Position numbers and translations under genes: made by a program
Notes under the pieces: generated by a model
Database searches by the model: none
The model's input: the letters and a program-made list of their open reading frames with translations, nothing else
Told to the model about the DNA's origin: nothing
Part shown: one piece after another, positions 1 to 10,956 of the stretch
How the letters are laid out: each line of letters starts with the position of its first letter
Numbering within the stretch: position 1 is the stretch's first letter
Source of the DNA: Minicystis rosea
Lineage (GTDB): Bacteria > Myxococcota_A > Polyangia > Polyangiales > Polyangiaceae
Direction of reading: 5' to 3'
NCBI GenBank assembly: GCA_001931535.1
Contig: CP016211.1
Coordinates: 3,624,501 to 3,688,500, forward strand
Length of the DNA stretch: 64,000 nucleotides

Positions 1-43
1 AAACCCTCACGCCCCGCCCGAAGCCTACGAAAGGACGAAACCG

Positions 44-547
44 ATGAAGATGGCTATCGAAGCTTCCTCCGCCACCGAGCCCGTCATCGTCATGACTCGC
101 ATCTTCGATGCTCCGCGAGACGTGGTGTGGCTCGCCTTCACCGATCCCAAGCACGTCGTCCGCTGGTACGGTGGCCGCGGCTTTTCGAGCCCTCGATGTG
201 AAATGGACGTTCGCCCCGGCGGCCTCTGGCGCCACACCATGCGTACGCCCGACGGCTCCGAACATCCGCTCGAGTTCATCTACGTCGAAGTCGTGAAGCC
301 CGAAAAGCTCGTTTGGCAAAACGTCGATCACGGCAAACGCACGAGCGGCCCGCCCACCTGCTGCAACACCATCACGCTGGAGGAGCACGGCAAACAGACG
401 AAGTGGAAGCTCGTCGCCCGCTTCAATACGATCGCCGATCGCGACCTCGCCGCACGGAGCGGATTCACGAACATCATCACCCAAGGCTCCGAGCGCCTCG
501 AGGCCGTGGCCCAAGAGCTCTCGCGTGGGGCCGCGACCTCATCCTGA
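44..547 (+). CDS. SRPBCC/AHSA1-type START-fold protein
   Basis: The 167-residue product matches the AHSA1 (activator of Hsp90 ATPase homologue) branch of the START/SRPBCC fold. It opens with the typical run 'TRIFDAPRDVVWLAFTDP', followed by a W-Y-G stretch, a 'DVRPGGLWRHTM' strand and a C-terminal helix containing 'GSERLEAVAQEL'. There is no signal peptide, so it should be cytosolic. Family members bind a hydrophobic ligand in a deep cavity; the ligand here is unknown. The ATG at 44 follows a GAAAGGA ribosome site. A DUF1993 gene begins 48 bases downstream on the same strand, so the two are probably co-transcribed. Family assignment is firm; the biological role is not. Confidence 0.85.
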   Translation: MKMAIEASSATEPVIVMTRIFDAPRDVVWLAFTDPKHVVRWYGGRGFSSPRCEMDVRPGGLWRHTMRTPDGSEHPLEFIYVEVVKPEKLVWQNVDHGKRTSGPPTCCNTITLEEHGKQTKWKLVARFNTIADRDLAARSGFTNIITQGSERLEAVAQELSRGAATSS

Positions 548-595
548 TAGCGAATCTCCCCCATCTCATCATCGGATAGCCAAGGAGGCAGTCCC

Positions 596-1138
596 GTGAA
601 GCTTTCCATCCACACGATGGCCGTCGACACGTTCATTCCCATGCTGCGTATGCTCTCCCATGTCCTCGACCGAGGCGCGGAACACGCGCGCGAAAAGGCC
701 GTCGATCCGAGCACGCTCGTCGAAGGCCACCTCGCCCCCGACATGTACACGCTCGCCCTGCAAGTCCGACTCGCCTGCGATCATGCCCAGAATGGGACCG
801 CGATCCTCATCGGCCAGGAGCCGCCGCGCCCGAAGCACACCGACGAGAAAACCATCGACGATCTCAAAGCCCGTATCGCCGAGACGATCGGCTATCTCGA
901 GAGCGTGCCCGTCTCCGCCTTCGCCGCCGCGGAAGATCGCGACATCGAGCTCCCGCTCCAAGCCGATCTCGCGATGCAAATGAACGGCGCCCGCTTCCTC
1001 AAGGACTGGGCCCTTCCCCATTTCTACTTTCACGTCGTCACCGCCTACGACATCCTCCGTCACAGCGGCGTCGAGATCGGCAAGCGCGACTACCTCCGTC
1101 ACATCGGCGACGCCATCCGGCCGCGCAAAGCGAGCTGA
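596..1138 (+). CDS. DUF1993 family protein
   Basis: The 180-residue product resembles DUF1993, a helical family related to DinB-like four-helix bundles. It begins 'MKLSIHTMAVDTFIPML', has a central helix 'ALQVRLACDHAQNG', and ends with the conserved 'FLKDWALPHFYFHVVTAYDILRH' type of helix. The GTG start at 596 is set by an AAGGAGG ribosome site eight bases upstream. No signal peptide or membrane segment is visible. It follows the AHSA1-like gene by 48 bases, a pairing of small fold-proteins that suggests a shared stress or detoxification job, but no function can be read from the sequence. Confidence 0.85.
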   Translation: MKLSIHTMAVDTFIPMLRMLSHVLDRGAEHAREKAVDPSTLVEGHLAPDMYTLALQVRLACDHAQNGTAILIGQEPPRPKHTDEKTIDDLKARIAETIGYLESVPVSAFAAAEDRDIELPLQADLAMQMNGARFLKDWALPHFYFHVVTAYDILRHSGVEIGKRDYLRHIGDAIRPRKAS

Positions 1139-1305
1139 CGGCGAGCAGACTCCTCATCTCGAAGACCGTCGGCTCTCCCGCCCGACGCGCCGGACGAGAT
1201 CCGTTTCGGCTTTACATCACGACCGGACATTGACCGTATCGTCCTAAACGCCTGTTTCAACGTCGCGTCGGGAACGAAGGGGCAGACACGCGTCTCTGCC
1301 ATCGG

Positions 1306-2891
1306 ATGCGGCTCTTGTCACACTTGCGGGCGTCCGGCCGATCCCTGTCGGTGCCCGCCCCTTCCGACACCACCGAGCCTTCCCGGCGGCCCCGCCGCTT
1401 TCGGGCCCTCTCCATGGCTCTGGGCTTGTGCGCCGGTCTCGGGCTCGCCGAGCTCGGCTTCCGCGTCCGTGACGGCGGCGCCTTCCCGCTCGTCAATGTC
1501 TACGAGCGCGACCCGAAGCGCGGTGTTCGCCTCGAGCCGGGCACCGAGACCGTCATCGGATCTCGCGGTGTCACGCCCACCCGCGTCCGCATCAACGGCG
1601 ATGGCTACCGTGGTCCCGAGTGGCCGAAGCCCTCGCGCGACGAGGTGATCGTCATCGGTGATTCGCTCTCGTTCGGCCTCGGCGTCGACGAGGATCAGTC
1701 GCTCGCGGCGCGCCTCCATGCGGTTTTCCCCAGCGGTACGCGCGTGCTCGATGCATCAGTACCGACGTATGGTCCCCCGAGTACCTCGCGACCCTCGAAG
1801 AGGTGTTGAAGACCCGCGCCCCCGCAACGGTGGTGATGATCGTCAATGCGATGAACGACTTCGCCGAGCTCGGTCACCCGAACACGGAACGTCACACGGC
1901 CGTCGACGGCTGGGCGGCCCGCATCACCAGCAGCTCGCCCCCTCCGACATCGCGCCTGCGCGAGCTCTTGATTCGACGCTCGCACATGACCTTTGCGCTC
2001 TGGCGCTGGCAACGCACCCGCGCAGCGGCCGCGCTGCCGGAGCCTCCCGACGACGGGCTCGATGCGCTCTTCCGCGCCGCGGACGATGCCTACATGGCGG
2101 CCCTCTCCGAGGCGCGGCGGCGCGAAGAGATACAGCAGCGCGCGGCCGCTCGCGCCGCGACCCAAGCCGTCCTCGACGAGACGCGACAGCACCTGAAAGA
2201 GCTCTTGAAGCAGCTCGCGCCCCGCGTCGCCGGTGCGGGGATCTGGTCGCAGGAGTGGACGCTTTATCAAGGCTCGGAAGGAGATCCCGAGGCTCGACTC
2301 CTCTATCGATACTACGGCGGCTGCATTCCATCCGATTCACCTACGTATCGAACGCTGTTCGCCTCGTACAAAGTCCGCAGCGACGTCGAGGCCGCTTATC
2401 GCGCGAGCGCGCAAGCGCCCCCGCCGGAGCTGATGCGCGATCTGGAGCTCACCTTCGCGCGTCGCGCGAATGCCGAACGAGATCTCGACCTCGGCCGCGG
2501 GGGCTGGAACGAGAGCGCCCTCTTCGCGGAGCAGCTTGCCGAACAGCCCATCCGCGCCTTCCTCAAGATCGAACCCGTACTCGCGCGCGCGAATGCGATC
2601 GCCACCACGCGCAATGCGCGCCTCGTGGTCGTGGCCGTGCCGCTCGACGCCCAGATCTCTCGCGACGCCCGCGAACGCCGCGCGCTCCCGGAGCGTCGCG
2701 TACTCTCTCTCGATGCGCTCATGGCCGCGCTCGCCGAGTCCGCGCGCGTCGTTGGCGCCGTCGGCGTCGATGCGACCGCGGCGCTCAGGCAAGCGGGCGA
2801 CACGGCGTATCTTCGCGACGGCCACCTGGCAGCCGCCGGACACGAAGCGTTGGCCCGAGCCATCGCCGAGGCGCTGCGCGAAGGACGGTGA
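1306..2891 (+). pseudogene. SGNH/GDSL-hydrolase-like membrane protein, frameshifted
   Basis: Two overlapping reading frames make one protein of about 527 residues. The first (1306-1809) has an N-terminal hydrophobic anchor, then 'VIVIGDSLSFGLGV', the GDS block I of SGNH hydrolases (nucleophile Ser). The second (active from about 1776 to 2891) continues with 'PEYLATLEEVL', a block resembling 'VVMIVNAMNDF', and near the end 'LRDGHLAAAGHEALA', the D-x-H block V of the family. The frames join cleanly if one C is added to the CCCCC run at 1774-1778, giving 'TYGPPEYLATLEEV'. Such proteins often deacylate or acylate cell-surface polysaccharides. The break is either a real mutation or a homopolymer sequence error; two other genes in this window show the same kind of lesion. 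Confidence 0.75.
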
Positions 2892-3009
2892 GCGCACGGC
2901 TCCGCGCGTCCGTGATGACCTTCGACCCAACCCCCAAAAGAAGAACGGCGAGGCTCCTCGCGAAGACGTGCTTGCTGCACGCCATGCGGGCTCCTCGCCG
3001 CTCGGACAC

Positions 3010-3078
3010 GAGGCTCGATTCGGCGAAACCGATCCGAGCCTCACGATGATGAATCGGCGCGGGCTGGGAGCCCGCGCC
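3010..3078. terminator. Two hairpins between convergent genes
   Basis: The space between the SGNH gene (plus) and lon (minus) holds two stems. The first pairs 3010-3017 with 3035-3042 (GAGGCTCG/CGAGCCTC) and can extend inward toward a CGAAA loop. The second is a perfect 10-base stem, GGCGCGGGCT (3056-3065) with AGCCCGCGCC (3069-3078), around a GGG loop. Neither has a clear T tract, so this is a likely but unproven bidirectional terminator region. Confidence 0.5.
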
Positions 3079-3085
3079 GTGGATG

Positions 3086-5485
<2,400 letters not shown>

Positions 5486-5719
5486 GATGGGGGGCTCCTT
5501 GACGGGCGGGGACGAACCGGGGTCTCCCGACCGATGAACGAAAACTAAATTCGTTCACGAGTCCGTCAAGGTGCCTTCATTTTCCGCGCCCTGGATGTCC
5601 GGGTCGGCGCGCGCTTTCACGCGCGCTGCTCGCGAAAAACAGCGCTCCGCTCGCGCGCGTGGCCGAGAAGGCGAGCGCCGCGCAGGGAGAGGCCGCCTCG
5701 AGAGCCGGCGGCGCGAAGC

Positions 5720-6460
5720 TCAGCGCCGGCGATCGCTCTTGCGCGGCTTCGGGGCCGCTTTCTGCGCGACGCGGCTCGCGGACGCGGCCTTCTGCGGTGC
5801 GCGCGGGGCCTCGGGCGCCGGCTTCCCCCCGGCGCGGCTCACCACCCCATAGAGCACGATCTCGTGCATGAGGGCGATCGACCGGCGCACCTCTTCGCGA
5901 TCGCGCCCGGTGATCCACGGCGGCGAGAAGCCCGCATAGGCGCGCAGCACGGCCCGCGCGGTCGCCTCCGGATCGCGGACCGCGAGCTCGCCCGCGGCCG
6001 CGCCGCGCCGGAGCACGTCGGTGACGAGCGCGATCTCTTCCTCCCAGAAGCTCTGGAGCGCCGACTTCACGCCGGGGATCGCCGGCGGCGCCGCCGATCC
6101 AGGCGCCGCCTTCGCCGCCCCGACCGCGCAATGCACGAGATCGCAGGCGTGCACGCCCTCCTCGACGATGGCCGTGTACGCCTCGAGGCGCGCGTCGAAG
6201 GCCGTCGAGAGCCGCTCGCGAAACGTGCAATCCGCCGCGTTCACGGCCGCGCGCATGGAGGCGAGGACGATGCGATGACGCGATCGCGAGAGCTCCTCCA
6301 CGATGGCGTCCTTGCTCGGGAACTCCAGGTACACCGTGCCCACGCCGACCCCGGCCTCGCGCGCCACGTCCGCGACGGTGGTCTTGTGCGGGCCGTAGTG
6401 GCGGAGCAGGCGGTCGGCCGCTTGGAGGATGAGCGCGCGTCGTTCGGCTGCCTCGGTCAT
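5720..6460 (-). CDS. TetR-family transcriptional regulator
   Basis: The 246-residue product has an N-terminal TetR helix-turn-helix: 'TTVADVAREAGVGVGTVYLEFPSK' around residues 28-52. This is followed by a helical ligand-binding domain and a basic, Ala/Pro-rich tail of about 35 residues, which is unusual for the family. I chose the ATG at 6460 because the HTH then sits at the usual distance from the start; the open frame extends upstream but reads as non-coding. It is divergent from the CreD-like gene, and a dyad TGAAC-N13-GTTCA at 6469-6491 lies just ahead of its start, so autoregulation is plausible. The ligand is unknown. Confidence 0.9.
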   Translation of the reverse strand: MTEAAERRALILQAADRLLRHYGPHKTTVADVAREAGVGVGTVYLEFPSKDAIVEELSRSRHRIVLASMRAAVNAADCTFRERLSTAFDARLEAYTAIVEEGVHACDLVHCAVGAAKAAPGSAAPPAIPGVKSALQSFWEEEIALVTDVLRRGAAAGELAVRDPEATARAVLRAYAGFSPPWITGRDREEVRRSIALMHEIVLYGVVSRAGGKPAPEAPRAPQKAASASRVAQKAAPKPRKSDRRR

Positions 6461-6468
6461 TCGAAGTG

Positions 6469-6491
6469 TGAACGATCTTATCCTTTGTTCA
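6469..6491. promoter_or_regulatory. Possible TetR operator dyad
   Basis: TGAAC at 6469-6473 and GTTCA at 6487-6491 form an inverted repeat separated by 13 bases, starting nine bases upstream of the TetR start and inside the divergent region shared with the CreD-like gene. TetR proteins commonly bind such dyads to repress themselves. Five-base arms are short, so chance is a real alternative. Confidence 0.25.
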
Positions 6492-6599
6492 TCCCGCAGG
6501 GAGCCGGAATTCGCCGCCACGGTTCCGCCACAAAACCTCCGCCCGCGATCCTCTTCCGCTCCCCCGGACCGCGACGAGGGCCGGGCAGCCTCGTCGGTC

Positions 6600-7874
6600 A
6601 TGCGATCCGCGTTTCGACTCTTCGCCGTCGCCGTCGTCTTCGTCATCACGAGCATCGCCTGGCTCGTCCTCGGCGGCGTGATGAGCAGCCGCTCCAACAC
6701 CCAGAGCAACGAGCTCCGCAACAAGGTCTCCGATCTCTGGGGCCACCCTCAGGCCCAATCGGCGCCGACCCTCGGCTTCGAGTGGACCACCGAGCAGGAC
6801 GTCGTCCACACCGAGACGTCGAACGGCGTCCAACGCGAGGTCAAACAACGCGTCAGCCAGGAGCACAAGCAGAACGTCTCCGCGGCCAAAACGCGCATCG
6901 ACGTCGATCTCCACCTCGATCAACGCCTCAAAGGCCTCTCCTGGTACTCGCTGTACGACGTCGGTTTTCGCGGCGCCTGGTCTTACGTCCACACGCGGCC
7001 CGAGAGCGGCAAGCTGCGCGTGAGCTTCCGCTTCCCCGACGCGCAGGGCATCTACGACGCGTTCACCTTCGTCATCGATGGGCAGATGCAGGATCCCAAG
7101 CCGGAGGCCGGCGCCGTCGAAGCCCTGATCCCCGTGGCGCCGGGGCAGCGCGTGGAGATCGCGGTCGCGTACAAGAGCCGCGGTCTCGACGAGTGGCGCT
7201 ACGTCCCCGACGCGGGCGTGGCCAGCCTCAAAGACTTCTCGCTGCGGATGAAGACCGATTTCGCCGACATCGATTTCCCTGCGTCCACGCTCTCGCCGAG
7301 CACGCGTGATCGCGATGGGACCGGCTATCGCCTCGCGTGGACCTTTCAGCAAGTCGTCACCGGCCACGCCATCGGCATGGCGATGCCCACGCGCGTGCAG
7401 CCGGGTCAGCTCGCGGCGTCGCTCTCGTTTTCGGCGCCCATCTCGCTCCTGTTCTTCTTCGTGCTCCTGCTCGTGCTGGCGCGGCTCCGCGGGCTCGATC
7501 TGCACCCGATCAACTATCTCTTCCTCGGCGCCGCGTTCTTCTCGTTCCACCTGCTCTTCGCGTACACCGTCGATCACCTGCACATCGTGCCGGCCTTCGC
7601 GATCGCCAGCGTCACCAGCGTGGCGCTCGTGACGAGCTACCTGCGGCTCGTGGTGTCGCCGCGCTTCGCCTTCGTCGAGGCCGCGACGGCGCAGATGGTT
7701 TATCTGGTGGGCTTCTCGCTGGCGCATTTCTGGGAAGGGTTCACGGGGCTCGCGGTCACGGTGCTCTCCGTCCTCACGCTGTTCCTCCTCATGCAGCTCA
7801 CCGGCCGCATCCGCTGGAGCTCGCCCAGCGCGCCCGTCCGCCCGCGCGACGGCGACGCGATCGACCAGGCCTGA
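6600..7874 (+). CDS. CreD-like inner membrane protein
   Basis: The 424-residue product has one N-terminal membrane helix (about residues 5-28), a long extracytoplasmic domain, and a C-terminal cluster of hydrophobic segments from about residue 280 onward. This is the layout of the inner-membrane CreD family (PF06123), and diagnostic stretches such as 'LHPINYLFLGAAFFSFHLLFAY' type segments agree. CreD in enterics is a target of the CreBC system and linked to envelope stress and colicin tolerance; here no creBC genes are nearby. The ATG at 6600 was chosen because it places the first membrane helix at the N-terminus. It lies 42 bases ahead of the HD-hydrolase gene and may head that operon. Confidence 0.85.
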   Translation: MRSAFRLFAVAVVFVITSIAWLVLGGVMSSRSNTQSNELRNKVSDLWGHPQAQSAPTLGFEWTTEQDVVHTETSNGVQREVKQRVSQEHKQNVSAAKTRIDVDLHLDQRLKGLSWYSLYDVGFRGAWSYVHTRPESGKLRVSFRFPDAQGIYDAFTFVIDGQMQDPKPEAGAVEALIPVAPGQRVEIAVAYKSRGLDEWRYVPDAGVASLKDFSLRMKTDFADIDFPASTLSPSTRDRDGTGYRLAWTFQQVVTGHAIGMAMPTRVQPGQLAASLSFSAPISLLFFFVLLLVLARLRGLDLHPINYLFLGAAFFSFHLLFAYTVDHLHIVPAFAIASVTSVALVTSYLRLVVSPRFAFVEAATAQMVYLVGFSLAHFWEGFTGLAVTVLSVLTLFLLMQLTGRIRWSSPSAPVRPRDGDAIDQA

Positions 7875-7916
7875 CGCGGCTGGCCAGCGGCGGAGCGGCG
7901 TGCGATAAACGCCGCC

Positions 7917-8474
7917 ATGACGACAGGCCCCGTCCCGCCTGCGGCCGGAGTCGAGCTCGGCCAGGTGCTGAGGGCGCTCTCGTTCGCGGCCGAGAAACAC
8001 CGGCATCAGCGGCGCAAGGATCGCGAGGCGTCGCCTTACATCAACCACCCCATCGATCTCGCGCACATCCTCGTCAACGAAGCGGGCGTCACCGACGAGA
8101 TCGTGGTGATCGCCGCCATCCTCCACGACACCGTCGAGGACACGGACACCACCTCCGAAGAGCTCAGCCTCACCTTCGGCGCCGAAGTCGCTGGCATCGT
8201 CGCCGAGGTGACCGACGACAAAGCGCTCCCGAAGGAAGAGCGCAAGCGCCAGCAAGAGGTGCATGCCCCGCATTCGAGCCCTGCGGCCCAGCAGGTGAAG
8301 CTCGCCGACAAGATCTCGAACCTGCGCGATCTCACGAGGAGCCCGCCGGCGACCTGGGATCTCGAGCGGCGGCGCGCCTACTTCGAGTGGGCCAAGCGCG
8401 TCGTGGACGGGCTCCGCGGGCGCCATCCCCGGCTGGAAGCGCTGTTCGACGAGGCCTATCTGGCCAAGCCATGA
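7917..8474 (+). CDS. MESH1-like small HD hydrolase
   Basis: The 185-residue product closely follows the MESH1/HDDC3 group of small alarmone hydrolases. It has 'YINHPIDLAHIL' with the first metal-binding His, 'ILHDTVEDTDTT' with the HD pair and the ED of RelA/SpoT hydrolase domains, 'VTDDKALPKEERKR', 'HSSPAAQQVKLADKISNLRDL' with the distal Asp, and 'YFEWAKRVVDGL'. Known members are Mn-dependent and remove the 3'-pyrophosphate of (p)ppGpp, or the 2'-phosphate of NADPH in the animal enzymes. The protein should be cytosolic. Its stop overlaps the next start (ATGA), tying it to the DUF455/ATP-grasp genes. The hydrolase call is strong; the substrate is inferred. Confidence 0.92.
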   Translation: MTTGPVPPAAGVELGQVLRALSFAAEKHRHQRRKDREASPYINHPIDLAHILVNEAGVTDEIVVIAAILHDTVEDTDTTSEELSLTFGAEVAGIVAEVTDDKALPKEERKRQQEVHAPHSSPAAQQVKLADKISNLRDLTRSPPATWDLERRRAYFEWAKRVVDGLRGRHPRLEALFDEAYLAKP

Positions 8475-9007
8475 ACGACGACGAGGACGACATCCCGGCG
8501 CCGCGCCGTGCCGTGCAGCTCGGCTTGTTCGAGCTCGCCCGACACGACGCCTCCGAGGCCACGCAGCGCAACGCCTACGAGCTCCCGCGCGGCGGCGACG
8601 CGGAGAACGCCGCACAACGCCACGCCGCGCGACGGAACGCGCCCGAGCCTGCGCCGACCAACGAGAAGACCGAAACGTCATCTCCGCGCAAGCGCCGGAG
8701 CGCCTCCGAGCCGCGCTCGGCGGACACCGGCAAGCGCCGCTTCACGCCCCGCATCGAGCCCGCGCCGCTCGACGAGGAGGAAGAGCTCACCTCCCGGCAC
8801 GGCACCGATTGGGATCGCATCCCCGACGTGCGCGATGGGCTCACGCGGGTGGAGCGCGTCATCCTCGTGTGCCTCCAGAAGGCGCAGGAAGAGAAGCGCG
8901 GCCGCATGGTGTCGACGGCCATGCTCTACGGCCGCGTGGTCGAGCACGTGAACATCAGCGTCCCTGAGTTTCAGCGGCTCCTGCAGCGGCTCGTGGGCTT
9001 GCGATGA
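8471..9007 (+). CDS. Unknown charged protein in HD/DUF455 operon
   Basis: The 178-residue product is not recognised. The N-terminal two-thirds is hydrophilic and looks disordered, rich in Arg, Ala, Pro and Glu, with an acidic start (MNDDEDDIP). The last 60 residues, beginning near 'DWDRIPDVRDGLTRVERVI', look folded and helical and may be a small winged-helix-like or protein-binding module (inference from periodicity only). It starts at 8471 inside the stop of the HD gene (ATGA overlap) and ends overlapping the DUF455 start by four bases, so it is translated in step with both. That tight coupling is the main evidence that it is real and works with its neighbours. Confidence 0.75.
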   Translation: MNDDEDDIPAPRRAVQLGLFELARHDASEATQRNAYELPRGGDAENAAQRHAARRNAPEPAPTNEKTETSSPRKRRSASEPRSADTGKRRFTPRIEPAPLDEEEELTSRHGTDWDRIPDVRDGLTRVERVILVCLQKAQEEKRGRMVSTAMLYGRVVEHVNISVPEFQRLLQRLVGLR

Positions 9008-9810
9008 CGTTGCGACCGCCCGTGGACGGCACCGTGGATCGGTGGGCGTTCGATTACGTGACCGCCGTCGATCTCGCGCACAAGCTCGCGCCGCCGGCCC
9101 CGCCGCGCGTCTTCGTCGAAGGGGCCGCGCCGCTGCGCCTCGATCGTCCCGGCCGCCCGCCCGAGCTCGAGGTCTCCGCGCGCGCGCCCAAGACGCCGGG
9201 CCCCGACGCGATGCGCGCGCCCGAGCGACGCGCGTCCCTCGTGCACACGTTCCTCCATCACGAGCTCCAGGCCGCCGAGCTCATGTGCTGGGCCATCCTC
9301 GCCTTCCCCGACGCGCCCGAAGCGTTTCGCCTCGGCCTGCTCGGCATCGCCCGCGACGAGATCCGCCACATGGCCATGTACGGCGAGCACCTCGCCGCGC
9401 TCGGCTCGCGCGTGGGTGCCTTTCCCGTGCGCGATTGGTTCTGGCAGCGCATCCCCAACGCGGCCTCGCCCGCCCATTTCGTGGCTTCTTTCGGGATGGG
9501 TCTGGAGGCGGCGAACCTCGATCACGCGGCCCGCTTCACCACGCGCTTCGAAGCCGTCGGTGACGATCTCGGCGCCGCCATCGAAGCGCGCATCGGCGCC
9601 GAAGAGATCCCGCACGTGCGCTTCGCGTTGCATTGGTTCGAGCGCTTCACCGGCGCGGTGACGTTCGAGACCTGGACGCGGCACCTGCCGCCGCCGCTCT
9701 CGCCGCTCCTGATGGCCGGCGCACCGCTGAACCGCGAGGCGCGCATCGCCGCCGGCTTCCCGCCGGACTTCGTCGACGCGCTGGCCGCATGGCAGCCGGA
9801 AAGCCCGTGA
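9004..9810 (+). CDS. DUF455 ferritin-like diiron protein
   Basis: The 268-residue product matches DUF455 (PF04305), a ferritin-like family. Four-helix diiron ligands can be seen in order: Glu in 'FLHHELQAAEL', ExxH in 'IARDEIRHMAM', Glu in 'GMGLEAANLDH', and ExxH in 'GAEEIPHVRFA'. This predicts a carboxylate-bridged diiron site, as in oxygenases and hydroxylases such as MiaE. The substrate is unknown. There is no signal peptide. It overlaps the gene before it by ATGA and the ATP-grasp gene after it by GTGA, so a joint function with an ATP-dependent ligase is likely. Confidence 0.88.
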   Translation: MTLRPPVDGTVDRWAFDYVTAVDLAHKLAPPAPPRVFVEGAAPLRLDRPGRPPELEVSARAPKTPGPDAMRAPERRASLVHTFLHHELQAAELMCWAILAFPDAPEAFRLGLLGIARDEIRHMAMYGEHLAALGSRVGAFPVRDWFWQRIPNAASPAHFVASFGMGLEAANLDHAARFTTRFEAVGDDLGAAIEARIGAEEIPHVRFALHWFERFTGAVTFETWTRHLPPPLSPLLMAGAPLNREARIAAGFPPDFVDALAAWQPESP

Positions 9811-10694
9811 TCCGGGCCTGGTTCTTCAACTTCGACGCCGACGCCGAGCTCGCCGATCCTTCGGCGCGCACGCCCTCACGCGCCTCTCTTGCCCGCGCCC
9901 GCGCGCTCGTCGAGAAGGTGCGCGCGCTGCTCGCTCCCGGCGACATCCTCGTCCCCGATCCACCGAGCGACGACGCCCTCGCCGCCGGCTGTGTCGGCCG
10001 AGCCTGGTGTCCGACGCCGCGCGCCCTCGACGCGCTCACCCGCGCCGGCGCGCGCCTTCCCCCGACACCTTCGCCGGCCACGTTGCGCCGCGTGAACCAT
10101 CGCCGCTTCTCCACGGATCTCGGCCGCGCCCTCCCCCAAGCACGCTGGATCAACACGCGCGCCGATCTCGATCGCACGCTCGCCGAGCCTTCTCCCACCG
10201 GCCTTTGGCTGCTGCGTCGTCCCTTCGGCTTCGCCGGCCGCGGCCGCCTGCGCCTCGATCCTTCGCGTCGCGACGCCGTCACCGAACGTTGGATCGAAAC
10301 CACCCTCGCCGCCGGAGAAGGCTTGGAAGCGGCACCGTGGGTCGAGCGGACCTTCGATTGCGCGCTTCATGGACACTTGTCTCGACAAGGCACCTTGGTC
10401 CTCGGTGCGCCGACCGTGCAACGCTGTGACGATACCGGCGCTTGGCTCGGGAGCGATCCCGCCGGCGCCGGCGATCTCGCGCCCGGCGAGCGCCTCGCCC
10501 TCGTCGCCGCCGCCGAGCAGGCCGCCGAAGCCTTGCGCGAAGCTCGATATTTCGGCCCCTTCGGCATCGATGCCTTTCGCTTCCGCGACGCGGACGGCGC
10601 GCTCCGCTTCGAGCCTCGCTGCGAGATCAACGCACGTTATTCGATGGGATGGGCCGTGGGCATGGGGGCGTTGCGCCCCGACTGGGACGACTGA
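9807..10694 (+). CDS. ATP-grasp-like protein
   Basis: The product is about 295 residues. The C-terminal half has ATP-grasp features: a Lys/Arg-containing strand 'LWLLRRPFGFAGRGRLRL' resembling the nucleotide-binding loop, 'WVERTFDCALHGHLS', and 'YFGPFGIDAFRF...RFEPRCEINARYSMGW' with the Glu and Asn that bind Mg-ATP in this fold. ATP-grasp enzymes join a carboxylate to an amine or thiol through an acyl phosphate. I chose GTG at 9807 because it overlaps the DUF455 stop as GTGA and begins right at a hydrophobic strand; ATG at 9789 would add six residues. It closes the four-gene overlapping set. A member of a divergent ATP-grasp group is most likely; the substrate is unknown. Confidence 0.75.
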   Translation: MIRAWFFNFDADAELADPSARTPSRASLARARALVEKVRALLAPGDILVPDPPSDDALAAGCVGRAWCPTPRALDALTRAGARLPPTPSPATLRRVNHRRFSTDLGRALPQARWINTRADLDRTLAEPSPTGLWLLRRPFGFAGRGRLRLDPSRRDAVTERWIETTLAAGEGLEAAPWVERTFDCALHGHLSRQGTLVLGAPTVQRCDDTGAWLGSDPAGAGDLAPGERLALVAAAEQAAEALREARYFGPFGIDAFRFRDADGALRFEPRCEINARYSMGWAVGMGALRPDWDD

Positions 10695-10956
10695 CGTCGC
10701 CTCGATTCGACGCATCTGTCCGAAACGAGCGAACGCGGCGATACACGTCCTCCGCAAACCTCCCTGCGAAACAGACAACGCACCTCCGAGAAGGTGAACG
10801 TCAGGCCCCCGGCGATGACGACGGGGCTTGCAAGTCGATGAGGATTCGGAGAGCGTTGTAGAGGTTGGGGGGTGGCTTGGTCTTGTCTGCTTATCGGGGC
10901 GGCCGCGACGACAGTCGGTCGAGCATGTCGGGCGGTACGCTCCCAAGGGTGCTGTC

